A stretch of DNA of 40,412 bases, taken from NCBI GenBank assembly GCA_029262175.1, contig JAJCZV010000001.1:1-40412 (forward strand), given 5' to 3'. Of this stretch, positions 8,649 through 15,734 are shown piece after piece. Every line of letters begins with the position of its first letter. Positions within the stretch are counted from its first letter, which is position 1. Below the pieces are notes generated by a model that had not been told where the DNA came from, made no database searches, and worked only from the letters and a program-made list of their open reading frames with translations. Source of the stretch: Gemmatimonadota bacterium. GTDB lineage: Bacteria > Gemmatimonadota > Gemmatimonadetes > Palauibacterales > Palauibacteraceae. A program made the translations under genes and the position numbers.

Positions 8649-9164
8649 CTAGGGGACGCGAAACAACGTCACCCGGGTATCGCCGAAATCGTAGCAATCG
8701 CCTCGACCGGGGAGTTCGTGATCTGCCGCGTGCTCGACCCCGAGCGTGTTGGCGAAGGGGACCTCGAGCCAGCGCGCCACGATGCGATCCGCCTTCCGGG
8801 AGCCATACGGAGGGTCGGCAAACGCGATCGCGTAGCGGCCTGCTTCAAGCCGTTCCGTAAAGGGGATGGCATCGACTCGAAAGATGCGGCTCCGCTTCGT
8901 GAGGTGGAACGCGGCCACATTCGCCTTCAAGGCGTGGAGGCTGGCCGGACCGTTCTCGACGAAATCGGCGGATCGCGCGCCTCGTGACATGGCCTCGATC
9001 CCCAGTGCCCCGCTGCCCGCGAACAGGTCGATGACCCTGACACCCGAGAGTTCCTCCTCGAGTAGATCCAACCAGCGTCCGCGCACCGCCTCCGCGGTGG
9101 GTCTTACGGGCGCTCGCGGAGAATGCAAATCGCGACCTGCCCACTTACCTCCGACGACTCTCAC
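8649..9164 (-). CDS. rsmD: 16S rRNA (guanine-N2)-methyltransferase RsmD
   Basis: A 171-aa class I SAM-dependent methyltransferase. The start MRVVGGKWAGRDLHSP, the SAM-binding VIDLFAGSGALGIEAMSRGA and the catalytic FADPPYGSR (DPPY) are the RsmD signatures. RsmD methylates G966 of 16S rRNA in the 30S subunit. It begins with GTG at 9164 without a strong Shine-Dalgarno. The family is normally 180-200 aa; the C-terminus is slightly short but no key motif is missing. It is divergent from the Nramp-like gene, and the frequent partner coaD is not adjacent. Confidence 0.9.
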   Translation of the reverse strand: MRVVGGKWAGRDLHSPRAPVRPTAEAVRGRWLDLLEEELSGVRVIDLFAGSGALGIEAMSRGARSADFVENGPASLHALKANVAAFHLTKRSRIFRVDAIPFTERLEAGRYAIAFADPPYGSRKADRIVARWLEVPFANTLGVEHAADHELPGRGDCYDFGDTRVTLFRVP

Positions 9165-9254
9165 GCGTATCCGTTCGTTCGGTGTTCCGTTGCACGATGC
9201 GTCCCCGAGCCTCCATCCTCACGACGGACGACGGCTCTCCGCCAGAGGGAACAC

Positions 9255-10526
9255 ATGAGTGAACCTACGCATCGATCGAGGGCGAGCTTTTGGACCTGCT
9301 TTGGTCCAGGGCTGATTTGGGCCGCGACCTCGGTTGGGGTCTCGCATTTGGTGCAGTCCACTCGAGCCGGCGCGATGGCAGGGTTCGGCCTGGCGGGCGT
9401 GATCGTCATCGCTCTCCTGCTCAAGTATCCGTTCTTCGAGTACGGCGCGCGCTACGCATCGGCCACCGGGCGAAGTCTCGTCGAGGGCTACCGCGATATC
9501 GGACGTTGGGCGTTGTGGCTCTTCTTGGCGATCACGGTCGCTACGGCCATCGTTTCGGTTTCCGCCGTACTGCTGTTCACGGCCTATCTCACCGCCTTCG
9601 CGTTGGGCATTACCTGGCCGCTACCCGTGACCGGCGCGGCGATACTCGCCCTCTGCATCGGGTTGCTTTGGGTCGGGCGCTTCCGGGGTCTGGACCTGAC
9701 CATCAAGGTCATCCTCGCGGTGCTCGGGATCTCTACGCTGGCCGCCGTCATCGTCGCGTTGCCTCGGGCAGACATCTCCACCCTGACGCTGTGGCCCGGG
9801 AATCTTATCCCGACGGTCGTCCCGGTGGCGTTTCTGCTCGCGCTCATCGGATGGATGCCCTCCCCCGTCGATGTCTCCGTTTGGAGCAGTCTGTGGACGC
9901 TCGCCAAGGACAAGACGACCGGTGCCACGACGTCCGTCGGGATCGCGAGGCGGGATTTCCTGATCGGGTACGTTGGGACGGCGGCGTTGGCGCTCGGGTT
10001 CGTCACCCTCGGCGCCACCGTGCTCTTTCAGACCGATACGACGTTGAGCGATGCGGGGGCGGTGTTCTCGACCCAGCTGGTCGATCTATACAGTCAGACC
10101 CTCGGTGGCTGGTCTCGCCCGTTGGTGCTGGTCGCGGCGGTGACGACGATGTTCTCGACGACACTGGCGGTTTCGGATGGGTTTCCGCGCGCCTTCGCCA
10201 GAACTCTCCAGAATCTTCGCTCTGCGTCAGAGGAGGAGATGGCGGAGGGCGTGGATCGGAACTACTGGATCAGCATGCTGGGTCAGTCGGCCATCGCGGT
10301 CTTGGTGCTCCTGTTCTTTGCCGGAAACCTCACGACGATGGTGGACTTCGCAACGACCGTCGCGTTCATGACGGCACCCGTGCTCGGATATCTGAACCTG
10401 AAAGCCGTAACTTCTGCGGCCGTCGCGCCGGAGCACCGGCCAGGACCGGCCATGCGGGCGCTGTCTTGGGTGGGTCTTCTGCTCTTGGGGGGGACTGGGA
10501 TCGCCTATGTCATATCTCTTCTTTAG
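9255..10526 (+). CDS. Nramp-like divalent metal transporter homologue with atypical metal site
   Basis: Integral membrane protein of 423 aa with about eleven hydrophobic segments in the LeuT-like Nramp order. FGPGLIWAATSVGVSHLVQS is the first membrane segment, KYPFFEYGARYASATGRSL is the conserved Nramp TM2-TM3 region, and GWMPSPVDVSVW is TM6. Canonical Nramp proteins carry DPGN in TM1 and MPH in TM6 to bind the metal; here those positions read TSVG and MPSP. It therefore belongs to a divergent Nramp-related clade and its substrate is uncertain. The ATG at 9255 is chosen because GAGGG precedes it. The MOSC gene follows 40 bp downstream and may be co-transcribed. Confidence 0.82.
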   Translation: MSEPTHRSRASFWTCFGPGLIWAATSVGVSHLVQSTRAGAMAGFGLAGVIVIALLLKYPFFEYGARYASATGRSLVEGYRDIGRWALWLFLAITVATAIVSVSAVLLFTAYLTAFALGITWPLPVTGAAILALCIGLLWVGRFRGLDLTIKVILAVLGISTLAAVIVALPRADISTLTLWPGNLIPTVVPVAFLLALIGWMPSPVDVSVWSSLWTLAKDKTTGATTSVGIARRDFLIGYVGTAALALGFVTLGATVLFQTDTTLSDAGAVFSTQLVDLYSQTLGGWSRPLVLVAAVTTMFSTTLAVSDGFPRAFARTLQNLRSASEEEMAEGVDRNYWISMLGQSAIAVLVLLFFAGNLTTMVDFATTVAFMTAPVLGYLNLKAVTSAAVAPEHRPGPAMRALSWVGLLLLGGTGIAYVISLL

Positions 10527-10566
10527 AGGGAACGTCGAGCGTCTCCACCGAAAGGCCTGACGTCAG

Positions 10567-11565
10567 ATGAACCAAACAACCGAAGAGCCCGTCGGTCGAG
10601 TCGTCGGTCTGTTTCGTTATCCCGTCAAGTCGATGGGCGGCGAAGAGTCGAAAGTTCTGCATCTGACGGAGACGGGGGTGATCGGCGACCGCGCCTACGC
10701 GCTCCAGGATGCCGAAACGGGTCACACGGTGAGCGCGAAGCGACCAAACAAATGGCCAGGCGTTCTCGGCTGGAACGCCGCTTTCAAGGGCGATCCCGAA
10801 GCGGGTCGTCCGTTGCCGCCGGTGGAGATCAGACTGCCAACGGGCGCGGTCCTTTCGAGCGCCGATCCGAGCACCCTGGAGGTGGAGGCATCTCGCGCGC
10901 TGGGGACTCGAGTCACGCTCCAACGAGCGGACTCGGATCGGGCGACGTACGAGTACCATTGGCCAGACATGGACGGCTTGGTGTACCAGGGCCGAACCTA
11001 CCGAGACGAGATCACGGCCCACAAAACGCCGCCGGGGACTTTCTTCGACAGCACCATGCTGCACATCCTCACCACCGCGAGTCTCGAGGAGATGCGGAGG
11101 CTGGCGGCGCCGAGCCGCTTCGAGCGCGAACGGTTTCGCCCCAACATTCTCGTCGAGCCGCTCCCAGGTAAGAACGGCTCAGCCGGGAACCACGGCTCAG
11201 CCGGGAACCACGGCTCAGCCGGGAACCACGGCTCCGCCGGGAACCACGGCTCCGCCGGGAACCACGGCTCCGCCGGGAACCACGGCTCCGCCGGGAACCA
11301 CGGCTCCGCCGGGAACCACGGTTTTGTCGAAAACGCGTGGGTCGGGGGAGAACTGACCGTCGGCCCTACCGCCAGGGTTCGGGTCCCGGGGCCATGCCTC
11401 CGCTGCGTGATGGTGAATCTCTCGCAGGGCTCCATTGCTGCGGATCCTCACATACTCAAATCGATCTTCAACCATAACAACGGCAATCTGGGCGTCAAGG
11501 GCGAGATCGCCGCTGCGGGACCCGTGTCGCTGGGCGATTTGGTCCACTTCAGAGCGGCCTCCTGA
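10567..11565 (+). CDS. MOSC domain protein with an in-frame GSAGNH repeat array
   Basis: A 332-aa protein with an N-terminal MOSC_N beta-barrel (GRVVGLFRYPVKSMGGEE, GDRAYALQD) and a MOSC domain (FRPNILVEPLPG ... GFVENAWVGGELTVG ... PGPCLRCVMVNLSQG, with the conserved cysteine). MOSC domains occur in molybdenum-cofactor sulfurases and in YiiM/mARC-type proteins and bind sulfur or Moco. Eight perfect GSAGNH hexapeptides (residues about 204-251) lie in a surface loop just before the conserved GFVENAW segment. Without them the length is near the usual 270-290 aa. The frame is intact, so the protein is probably functional, with a long flexible Gly/Ser/Asn loop. Confidence 0.88.
   Translation: MNQTTEEPVGRVVGLFRYPVKSMGGEESKVLHLTETGVIGDRAYALQDAETGHTVSAKRPNKWPGVLGWNAAFKGDPEAGRPLPPVEIRLPTGAVLSSADPSTLEVEASRALGTRVTLQRADSDRATYEYHWPDMDGLVYQGRTYRDEITAHKTPPGTFFDSTMLHILTTASLEEMRRLAAPSRFERERFRPNILVEPLPGKNGSAGNHGSAGNHGSAGNHGSAGNHGSAGNHGSAGNHGSAGNHGSAGNHGFVENAWVGGELTVGPTARVRVPGPCLRCVMVNLSQGSIAADPHILKSIFNHNNGNLGVKGEIAAAGPVSLGDLVHFRAAS
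11176..11319 (+). repeat. 18 bp minisatellite, eight perfect-length units
   Basis: Eight head-to-tail 18 bp units inside the MOSC gene. The first three read GGCTCAGCCGGGAACCAC and the last five differ only by a silent TCA-to-TCC change. Blocks of identical neighbouring units suggest recent slippage or unequal exchange. Each unit adds six residues without shifting the frame. On the opposite strand the array gives a spurious PWFPAE repeat. Confidence 0.97.
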
Positions 11566-11623
11566 GGCCTCGACCGCTCGCACAGAGCATAGGCTGCCAG
11601 AAACTGGTTCAAGGAGATGTTTC

Positions 11624-12463
11624 GTGCGCGCACGTTTTCTCGGTCGTGTGGTTCTCTTTCTGTTCTTCGGGGTCCCGTCGTTGTGCGCCCGGCCACCGGA
11701 AGTCCGCGCTCAGGGTTTGGAGAGCGGCTCCTACGGCGAGATCGCGGTCGGCGCTTCCCGGAGTGCGACCATCGCCACCGGGAACGGCAGCGTCGTTTAC
11801 CACACGTACACGACGAGCGTCGGTCCGAACACGGGACAGATCACCATTCGGGTGGACGGTGGCGGTTTGGACGTCGACATGGCGGTCAAGGCGGGCTCCG
11901 AGATCGAGAGCTACGATCCGGTCGACGAAGGGGGAGACTACGACTTTCTCGACACGAGCCCGGGGACCGAGGCGAGCTACACCTACACGAACCCGGATCC
12001 AGGCATCATCTACATCGACGTGATGAACCTCCTCGATCAGCCGATCGCGTACACCGTCGACGTTCAGTCGACCACAGGGGTGGTCGAGACCTCGCGCGTC
12101 GATCCCGCGGCCTCTGGAACGGTGGGTCAGATCGAGCTTGGCCAGACCGTGTCCCGCCAACTTTCCGGCATGGAAGGGTCGGCCGCCTTTCACACCTATT
12201 ACGTCGACGTCCCGGCGGGCGCGGGAGAACTGGTGATCGAAGTCCGCGGCGACCAAGACTTCGATGTCGCGGTCAAGCATGGCTCGACGATCTCGAGCTA
12301 CGCGGGTTTAGACGAAGGAGGCAACTGGGACTATCAGGACGTGGAAGCGAGCAACGACGCGACAATCGTGGTGCCTGGGCCGGCCAAAGGTCGCTGGTAC
12401 ATCGACGTCTATGAGGCGTGGACCAGCGATGCGGTCGGGAGTTACGTGTTGACCGTCCGCTAG
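11624..12463 (+). CDS. Secreted protein with two PPC-like domains
   Basis: Exported protein of 279 aa starting at a GTG preceded by AAGGAG seven bases upstream; a hydrophobic signal (GRVVLFLFFGVPSLCA) follows. Two tandem domains of about 100 residues align with each other: VVYHTYTTSV ... ITIRVDGGGLDVDMAVKAGS ... YIDVMNLLDQPIAYTVDVQ, and AFHTYYVDVP ... LVIEVRGDQDFDVAVKHGS ... YIDVYEAWTSDAVGSYVLTV. This is the pattern of bacterial pre-peptidase C-terminal (PPC) beta-sandwich domains, normally found at the end of secreted proteases; here no catalytic domain is present. A stand-alone PPC protein may bind a surface or a protease; its function is unknown. Confidence 0.78.
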   Translation: MRARFLGRVVLFLFFGVPSLCARPPEVRAQGLESGSYGEIAVGASRSATIATGNGSVVYHTYTTSVGPNTGQITIRVDGGGLDVDMAVKAGSEIESYDPVDEGGDYDFLDTSPGTEASYTYTNPDPGIIYIDVMNLLDQPIAYTVDVQSTTGVVETSRVDPAASGTVGQIELGQTVSRQLSGMEGSAAFHTYYVDVPAGAGELVIEVRGDQDFDVAVKHGSTISSYAGLDEGGNWDYQDVEASNDATIVVPGPAKGRWYIDVYEAWTSDAVGSYVLTVR

Positions 12464-12590
12464 CAGGTCGGCCTCCCCGACGTACCGTCAAGTTGCCGCT
12501 CGTGTTGACGAGGGCCAGTTTTCAGAGGTACGAGCGCCATCACGGCGAAATTCGCCTTGGCTCCACACTGACCCAATCCACGGTATCCAT

Positions 12591-13202
12591 ATGCGACGTC
12601 CCAACCGTTTCCTGCTTCTTTCCCTCTCCGTCTTCTTAGCCGCCTGCGGATCTGACGCCGCGGATGAGGCTGCCGTCGAGGCCAGCGACATGGAGGCCGC
12701 GCCTGTCGTAGCCTCGGCGTCCGGCCTGAGCTGCACTGTGATGGGCGACACCGAAGGACGCGCGAGCGCGCTGGAGCAGGTCTCGTTTTCCTACGACGGT
12801 GGAGAGGGCCTGCTTTGTTATGGCGCTCCATCGGCCAATGGTAGAGAGGTCGTCGGCGGGCTGGTCCCGTTCGGTCAGCCCTGGCGTCTTGGCGCCAACG
12901 AACCGACCACGTTCCATCTGTCCGCGGCCACCACGATCGGCGGCGTGTCGGTCGACGCCGGGAGCTATTCGATCTATGCCATCCCCGGTGAGACCGAATG
13001 GCAGTTCTTCCTCAACTCGAACACCGACCGTTGGGGCATCCCGATCGATGGCGCGGTTCGGAGCAGCGAAGTCGGCAGCTTCCGAGCAAACCCGGAGACC
13101 CTGGCCAGTCCGGTCGAGACGCTCACGTTCGAGCACGTGAGCAACGTGATTGCCGTGAGCTGGGAGAACACCCGACTCAACATTCCGATCGGTGGAATGT
13201 AG
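12591..13202 (+). CDS. DUF2911 lipoprotein
   Basis: A 203-aa lipoprotein with a lipobox (VFLAAC, Cys about 19) and an acidic linker before the domain. The conserved DUF2911 core is clear: YGAPSANGREVVGGLVPFGQ, PWRLGANEPTTF, SVDAGSYSIYAIPG, EWQFFLNSNTDRWG and VSWENTRLNIPI. The family is widespread in Bacteroidota and Gemmatimonadota and has no assigned function. No Shine-Dalgarno is evident before the ATG at 12591. The gene stands between the PPC protein and the M23 lipoprotein on the same strand, all predicted to be exported. Confidence 0.88.
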   Translation: MRRPNRFLLLSLSVFLAACGSDAADEAAVEASDMEAAPVVASASGLSCTVMGDTEGRASALEQVSFSYDGGEGLLCYGAPSANGREVVGGLVPFGQPWRLGANEPTTFHLSAATTIGGVSVDAGSYSIYAIPGETEWQFFLNSNTDRWGIPIDGAVRSSEVGSFRANPETLASPVETLTFEHVSNVIAVSWENTRLNIPIGGM

Positions 13203-13245
13203 GGCACCCGGAATCGACGAAACCGCACGACCACGTAGGCGTACG

Positions 13246-13359
13246 GTGACGACCGAGGTATTCGCAGCGGCGGTGGCGGCCCTCCCCGAGGGGGCCGTCG
13301 CGTCGTCCGGGGCCGCGTTCGACACCCGTGGCGTGACCTTCTCTGTGGTTCGTGTCTAA
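13246..13359 (+). CDS. Possible 37-aa small ORF before the M23 gene
   Basis: GTG-started frame reading VTTEVFAAAVAALPEGAV and ending VTFSVVRV. It overlaps the start of the M23 lipoprotein by eight bases. Composition looks protein-like but no family is recognised and no Shine-Dalgarno is clear. It could be a leader peptide coupled to the M23 gene, a decayed fragment, or chance. The 150 bp between the DUF2911 stop and the M23 start otherwise holds nothing recognisable. Confidence 0.2.
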   Translation: MTTEVFAAAVAALPEGAVASSGAAFDTRGVTFSVVRV

Positions 13360-14731
13360 CCCGAAGGCCCGAAAGGGTCGGGCTTCGCGCCAAGGCCCAC
13401 GAGCGGCGCTGCTTTTGTGCGCGGCTCTATTCTCCGGGTGCGAGCAGATCGAGTCGATCGCGTCAGATCCGATCGAAGTAGAGCGTACACCGCATGAAGC
13501 CTACTTTGCCGCGCTAGAAGGCGCGGGACTGGCGAGCACGACGCTGGCGGCCCAATGGCAAGCTGCCGCCGAGACATCGCTTCGGAACCCGATCTCGATC
13601 GATCCCCCGTTTCGCGAGGCGACCCTCTATCCCGGCGACCGACCTACGGCGGTCGCCTATACCGTGTCGATAGAGCGAGGGCAGTCGTTGAACGCATCGC
13701 TGCACGTCGAACCAACCGACAGCGCCGGCGTCTTCCTGGACATCTTCCGGCGACAGCCCGACGGAAGCCTCGAGTTCATCGTTAGCGCGAGCCCGGGCTC
13801 GACGCAGATTCAATTCGAACCCCGTCGCGAAGGCACGTTCGTGCTCCGTGTACAGCCGGAGCTGCTCCGGTCGGTGCGCGTGACCCTGAACGTGCTTCGC
13901 GGCGCGACGCTCGCCTTCCCGGTTTTTGGCGGCGATACGCGCGACATCGGAAGTCGCTTCGGGGCCGACCGAGACGGTGGCCGACGCAGTCACCACGGTG
14001 TCGACATATTCGCGCGGCGCGGCACTCCCGTCGTAGCCCCGGCCCCAGGTCGCGTGTCGCGGGTGGAAGAGACCAACCTCGGGGGGCTCGTCGTCTGGCT
14101 TCGAGACGACGAGCGTCGTCAATCGATCTACTATGCGCATCTGGATCGTCAGCTCGTTCAGCAGGGAGATCGAGTGCAGACCGGCGACACACTCGGCTTG
14201 GTCGGTAACTCGGGGAACGCGAGGACGACGCCACCTCACCTTCACTTCGGCATTTATGCGCGCGGCGAAGGCCCTCTCGATCCGTTCGCCTTTATCAACC
14301 CGCCCCCAACCGTGCCCCCAGGCGTAAGTCGCGATTCGACGTGGCTTGGCGATTGGGTGCGTCTCCAGACGGAAGCGCTCGTGCTGGGGGGGCAGGCTTC
14401 CGAGACGATCGGCGAGTCGCCCGAACCGACTCGTCTTCCGCGCCACACGGTACTCCGCGTGGTGGGCGTGTCCGATCGAACGGTCCAGGCCCTGCTACCC
14501 GATGGGCAACTCGTGGCTCTGCGCGACGCCGTGCTCGAACCCATCGATGCACCCATCGACGAGGTGGTGCTGACCCTCGGGCAAACGGTGTTGCAGCGTC
14601 CAAACCCCGGTTCGCTCACGGCCGGCGAGGTCGCGGAAGATGGCTCGCTTCCGGTGCTGGGCCGATACGGGACGTACCGACTCGTCCGTCCCTCGGAGAC
14701 GCTCGAGGGATGGATAGCCGGAGCACCCTAG
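13352..14731 (+). CDS. M23 family metallopeptidase lipoprotein
   Basis: A 459-aa protein beginning with GTG; a twin-arginine-poor hydrophobic signal ends in a lipobox-like LFSGC (Cys about 29). Residues about 60-190 are a beta-rich region with a C-terminal-propeptide-like fold. Residues about 190-310 are the LytM/M23 domain: SHHGVDIFA (His 215, Asp 218), YYAHLDRQL and PPHLHFGIY (His 296, His 298) provide the zinc site. The last 150 residues are an SH3-like tail. M23 enzymes cut peptidoglycan cross-bridges, here probably from the periplasmic face of a membrane. Upstream in-frame extension is blocked by the TGA at 13334, which supports this start. Its stop overlaps that of phhA on the other strand (shared CTAG). 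Confidence 0.86.
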   Translation: MSNPKARKGRASRQGPRAALLLCAALFSGCEQIESIASDPIEVERTPHEAYFAALEGAGLASTTLAAQWQAAAETSLRNPISIDPPFREATLYPGDRPTAVAYTVSIERGQSLNASLHVEPTDSAGVFLDIFRRQPDGSLEFIVSASPGSTQIQFEPRREGTFVLRVQPELLRSVRVTLNVLRGATLAFPVFGGDTRDIGSRFGADRDGGRRSHHGVDIFARRGTPVVAPAPGRVSRVEETNLGGLVVWLRDDERRQSIYYAHLDRQLVQQGDRVQTGDTLGLVGNSGNARTTPPHLHFGIYARGEGPLDPFAFINPPPTVPPGVSRDSTWLGDWVRLQTEALVLGGQASETIGESPEPTRLPRHTVLRVVGVSDRTVQALLPDGQLVALRDAVLEPIDAPIDEVVLTLGQTVLQRPNPGSLTAGEVAEDGSLPVLGRYGTYRLVRPSETLEGWIAGAP

Positions 14732-15480
14732 CGTCCGTTCGCCCCGGTTTGCTGCGGCTCGACGTCCTTGGCGAAGTATCGCCTTAGGTCGCGCGTCAGC
14801 GCGTCGATCGATTCGACCACGAAGATCACGTCGTTCTGGCTCCAGACGGACTTCTCGTGTTGGACTACATCTGCGACACGGAAGGGCGCAGTGGGCACGG
14901 CCCCACTCATCACGCTCTCGAGCTCGGCGCTCGAGGAAAGCAGCCCGGCCCCCAACACCTTGAGCTTGCCGTTCTCCCGGATAAGACCAAACTCCGTGCT
15001 GTACCAGGCGAGGCGCTTGATCTCCTCACGTCGCTCGTCGTCGGCGCTTAGAAACGCCGGTGCGAACAGCTCCTCCAAGGCCGTGTAGTGCGGAAGCGTG
15101 AGAAACGGCAGGTGTCCGAAGATGTCGTGAAACAGGTCTGGCTCCGGCGTGAACTCCAATTCGCCCCACGCGCGTACATAGTCAGTGACGGGGAATTCGC
15201 GGGCCGCGAAACGTTGGTACCAAGGGACCGCATCCGTGTAGCGGACGGAGGTCCGGATCGTCCGCCAGCCAGTGCGGGGGGCGATCCTAGCATTCATCTC
15301 CGGGAGCGTTGGAATGCGATCCGCGGGCAGCTCGAGGAGATCCCAACCCATCAAGTATTCCCTACACGCCCAGCGCCGGGTGCGAGGCAGCTGTCGGCGA
15401 AAGAGCTCACGCCAGATCGCATGCTCTTCCTCCGTAAACATCGGCTCAGTCGCGGAATTGCTTCGAGCGAGTTGCTTCAT
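14728..15480 (-). CDS. phhA: Phenylalanine 4-monooxygenase (phenylalanine hydroxylase)
   Basis: A 250-aa monomeric-type aromatic amino acid hydroxylase that converts L-phenylalanine to L-tyrosine using tetrahydropterin, O2 and non-haem iron. Iron ligands are visible as His 118 and His 123 in PDLFHDIFGHLPFL and Glu 163 in YSTEFGLI, with spacing as in Chromobacterium PhhA. The N-terminal regulatory ACT domain of animal enzymes is absent, as usual in bacteria. No phhB (pterin carbinolamine dehydratase) is adjacent. The gene follows a leader peptide with Phe-Tyr-Tyr-Tyr and an intrinsic terminator (15509-15651), suggesting control by attenuation and a role in making tyrosine rather than only degrading phenylalanine. 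Confidence 0.93.
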   Translation of the reverse strand: MKQLARSNSATEPMFTEEEHAIWRELFRRQLPRTRRWACREYLMGWDLLELPADRIPTLPEMNARIAPRTGWRTIRTSVRYTDAVPWYQRFAAREFPVTDYVRAWGELEFTPEPDLFHDIFGHLPFLTLPHYTALEELFAPAFLSADDERREEIKRLAWYSTEFGLIRENGKLKVLGAGLLSSSAELESVMSGAVPTAPFRVADVVQHEKSVWSQNDVIFVVESIDALTRDLRRYFAKDVEPQQTGANGR

Positions 15481-15508
15481 CGACCTATCTCTCGTTTGAC
15501 GTAGTTAC

Positions 15509-15537
15509 AAAAAAAAACCACGGCGCCGGGCCGTGGT
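15509..15537 (-). terminator. Intrinsic terminator (attenuator) in the phhA leader
   Basis: On the minus strand ACCACGGC pairs with GCCGTGGT around a five-base loop CCGGC, an uninterrupted 8 bp stem, followed by nine T residues. It lies between the leader peptide stop (15568) and the phhA ATG (15480), so it can only act on phhA leader transcripts; no other minus-strand gene lies immediately upstream. Its 5' arm (15529-15536) can instead pair with 15588-15595. Confidence 0.9.
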
Positions 15538-15567
15538 CTTGGATTGTGCAACTGACTCAGGAAATCC

Positions 15568-15651
15568 CTAGGTAGATGCGTCTCCGGCCACGACCGATTG
15601 GTGGTCGCGGTAATAGTAGAAATCGCCGGTTTCGATCCTCTTCAGCTGCAT
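15568..15651 (-). CDS. phhA leader peptide (27 aa, Phe-Tyr-Tyr-Tyr)
   Basis: Short ORF on the minus strand starting MQLKRIETGDFYYYRD and ending at TAG. The control codons are TTC TAC TAT TAC at residues 11-14. The bases that follow can form two exclusive structures: stem 1:2 (CGCGACC at 15603-15609 with GGTCGTG at 15589-15595, one G.U) and stem 2:3 (GGTCGTGG at 15588-15595 with CCACGGCC at 15529-15536, one G.U), the latter destroying the terminator. A ribosome waiting for Tyr-tRNA would cover segment 1, free segment 2 and allow phhA transcription. This is the classical trp/phe leader logic. No Shine-Dalgarno is present; the promoter candidate would place the transcript start at or next to the ATG. 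Confidence 0.72.
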   Translation of the reverse strand: MQLKRIETGDFYYYRDHQSVVAGDAST

Positions 15652-15657
15652 CGCTTT

Positions 15658-15686
15658 ACGCTAGGTGCCGAAGTCCTCAGCGTCAA
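15658..15686 (-). promoter_or_regulatory. Candidate promoter of the phhA leader transcript
   Basis: TTGACG (15681-15686) and TAGCGT (15658-15663) on the minus strand, separated by 17 bp. The -35 box is good and the -10 box weak (3 of 6). Transcription would start about seven bases on, at or beside the A of the leader ATG (15651), making the leader peptide mRNA leaderless or nearly so. Confidence 0.4.
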
Positions 15687-15734
15687 ATTCCTCGTGACCC
15701 TGTTCCGGAGCCTCGAACGACGCATCTTCTTGGT

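Noticed and set aside
10998..11435. Antisense protein with PWFPAE repeats over the MOSC minisatellite
   Set aside because: The repeat is explained by the 18 bp array read backwards; the plus frame is a conserved MOSC protein on both sides of it.
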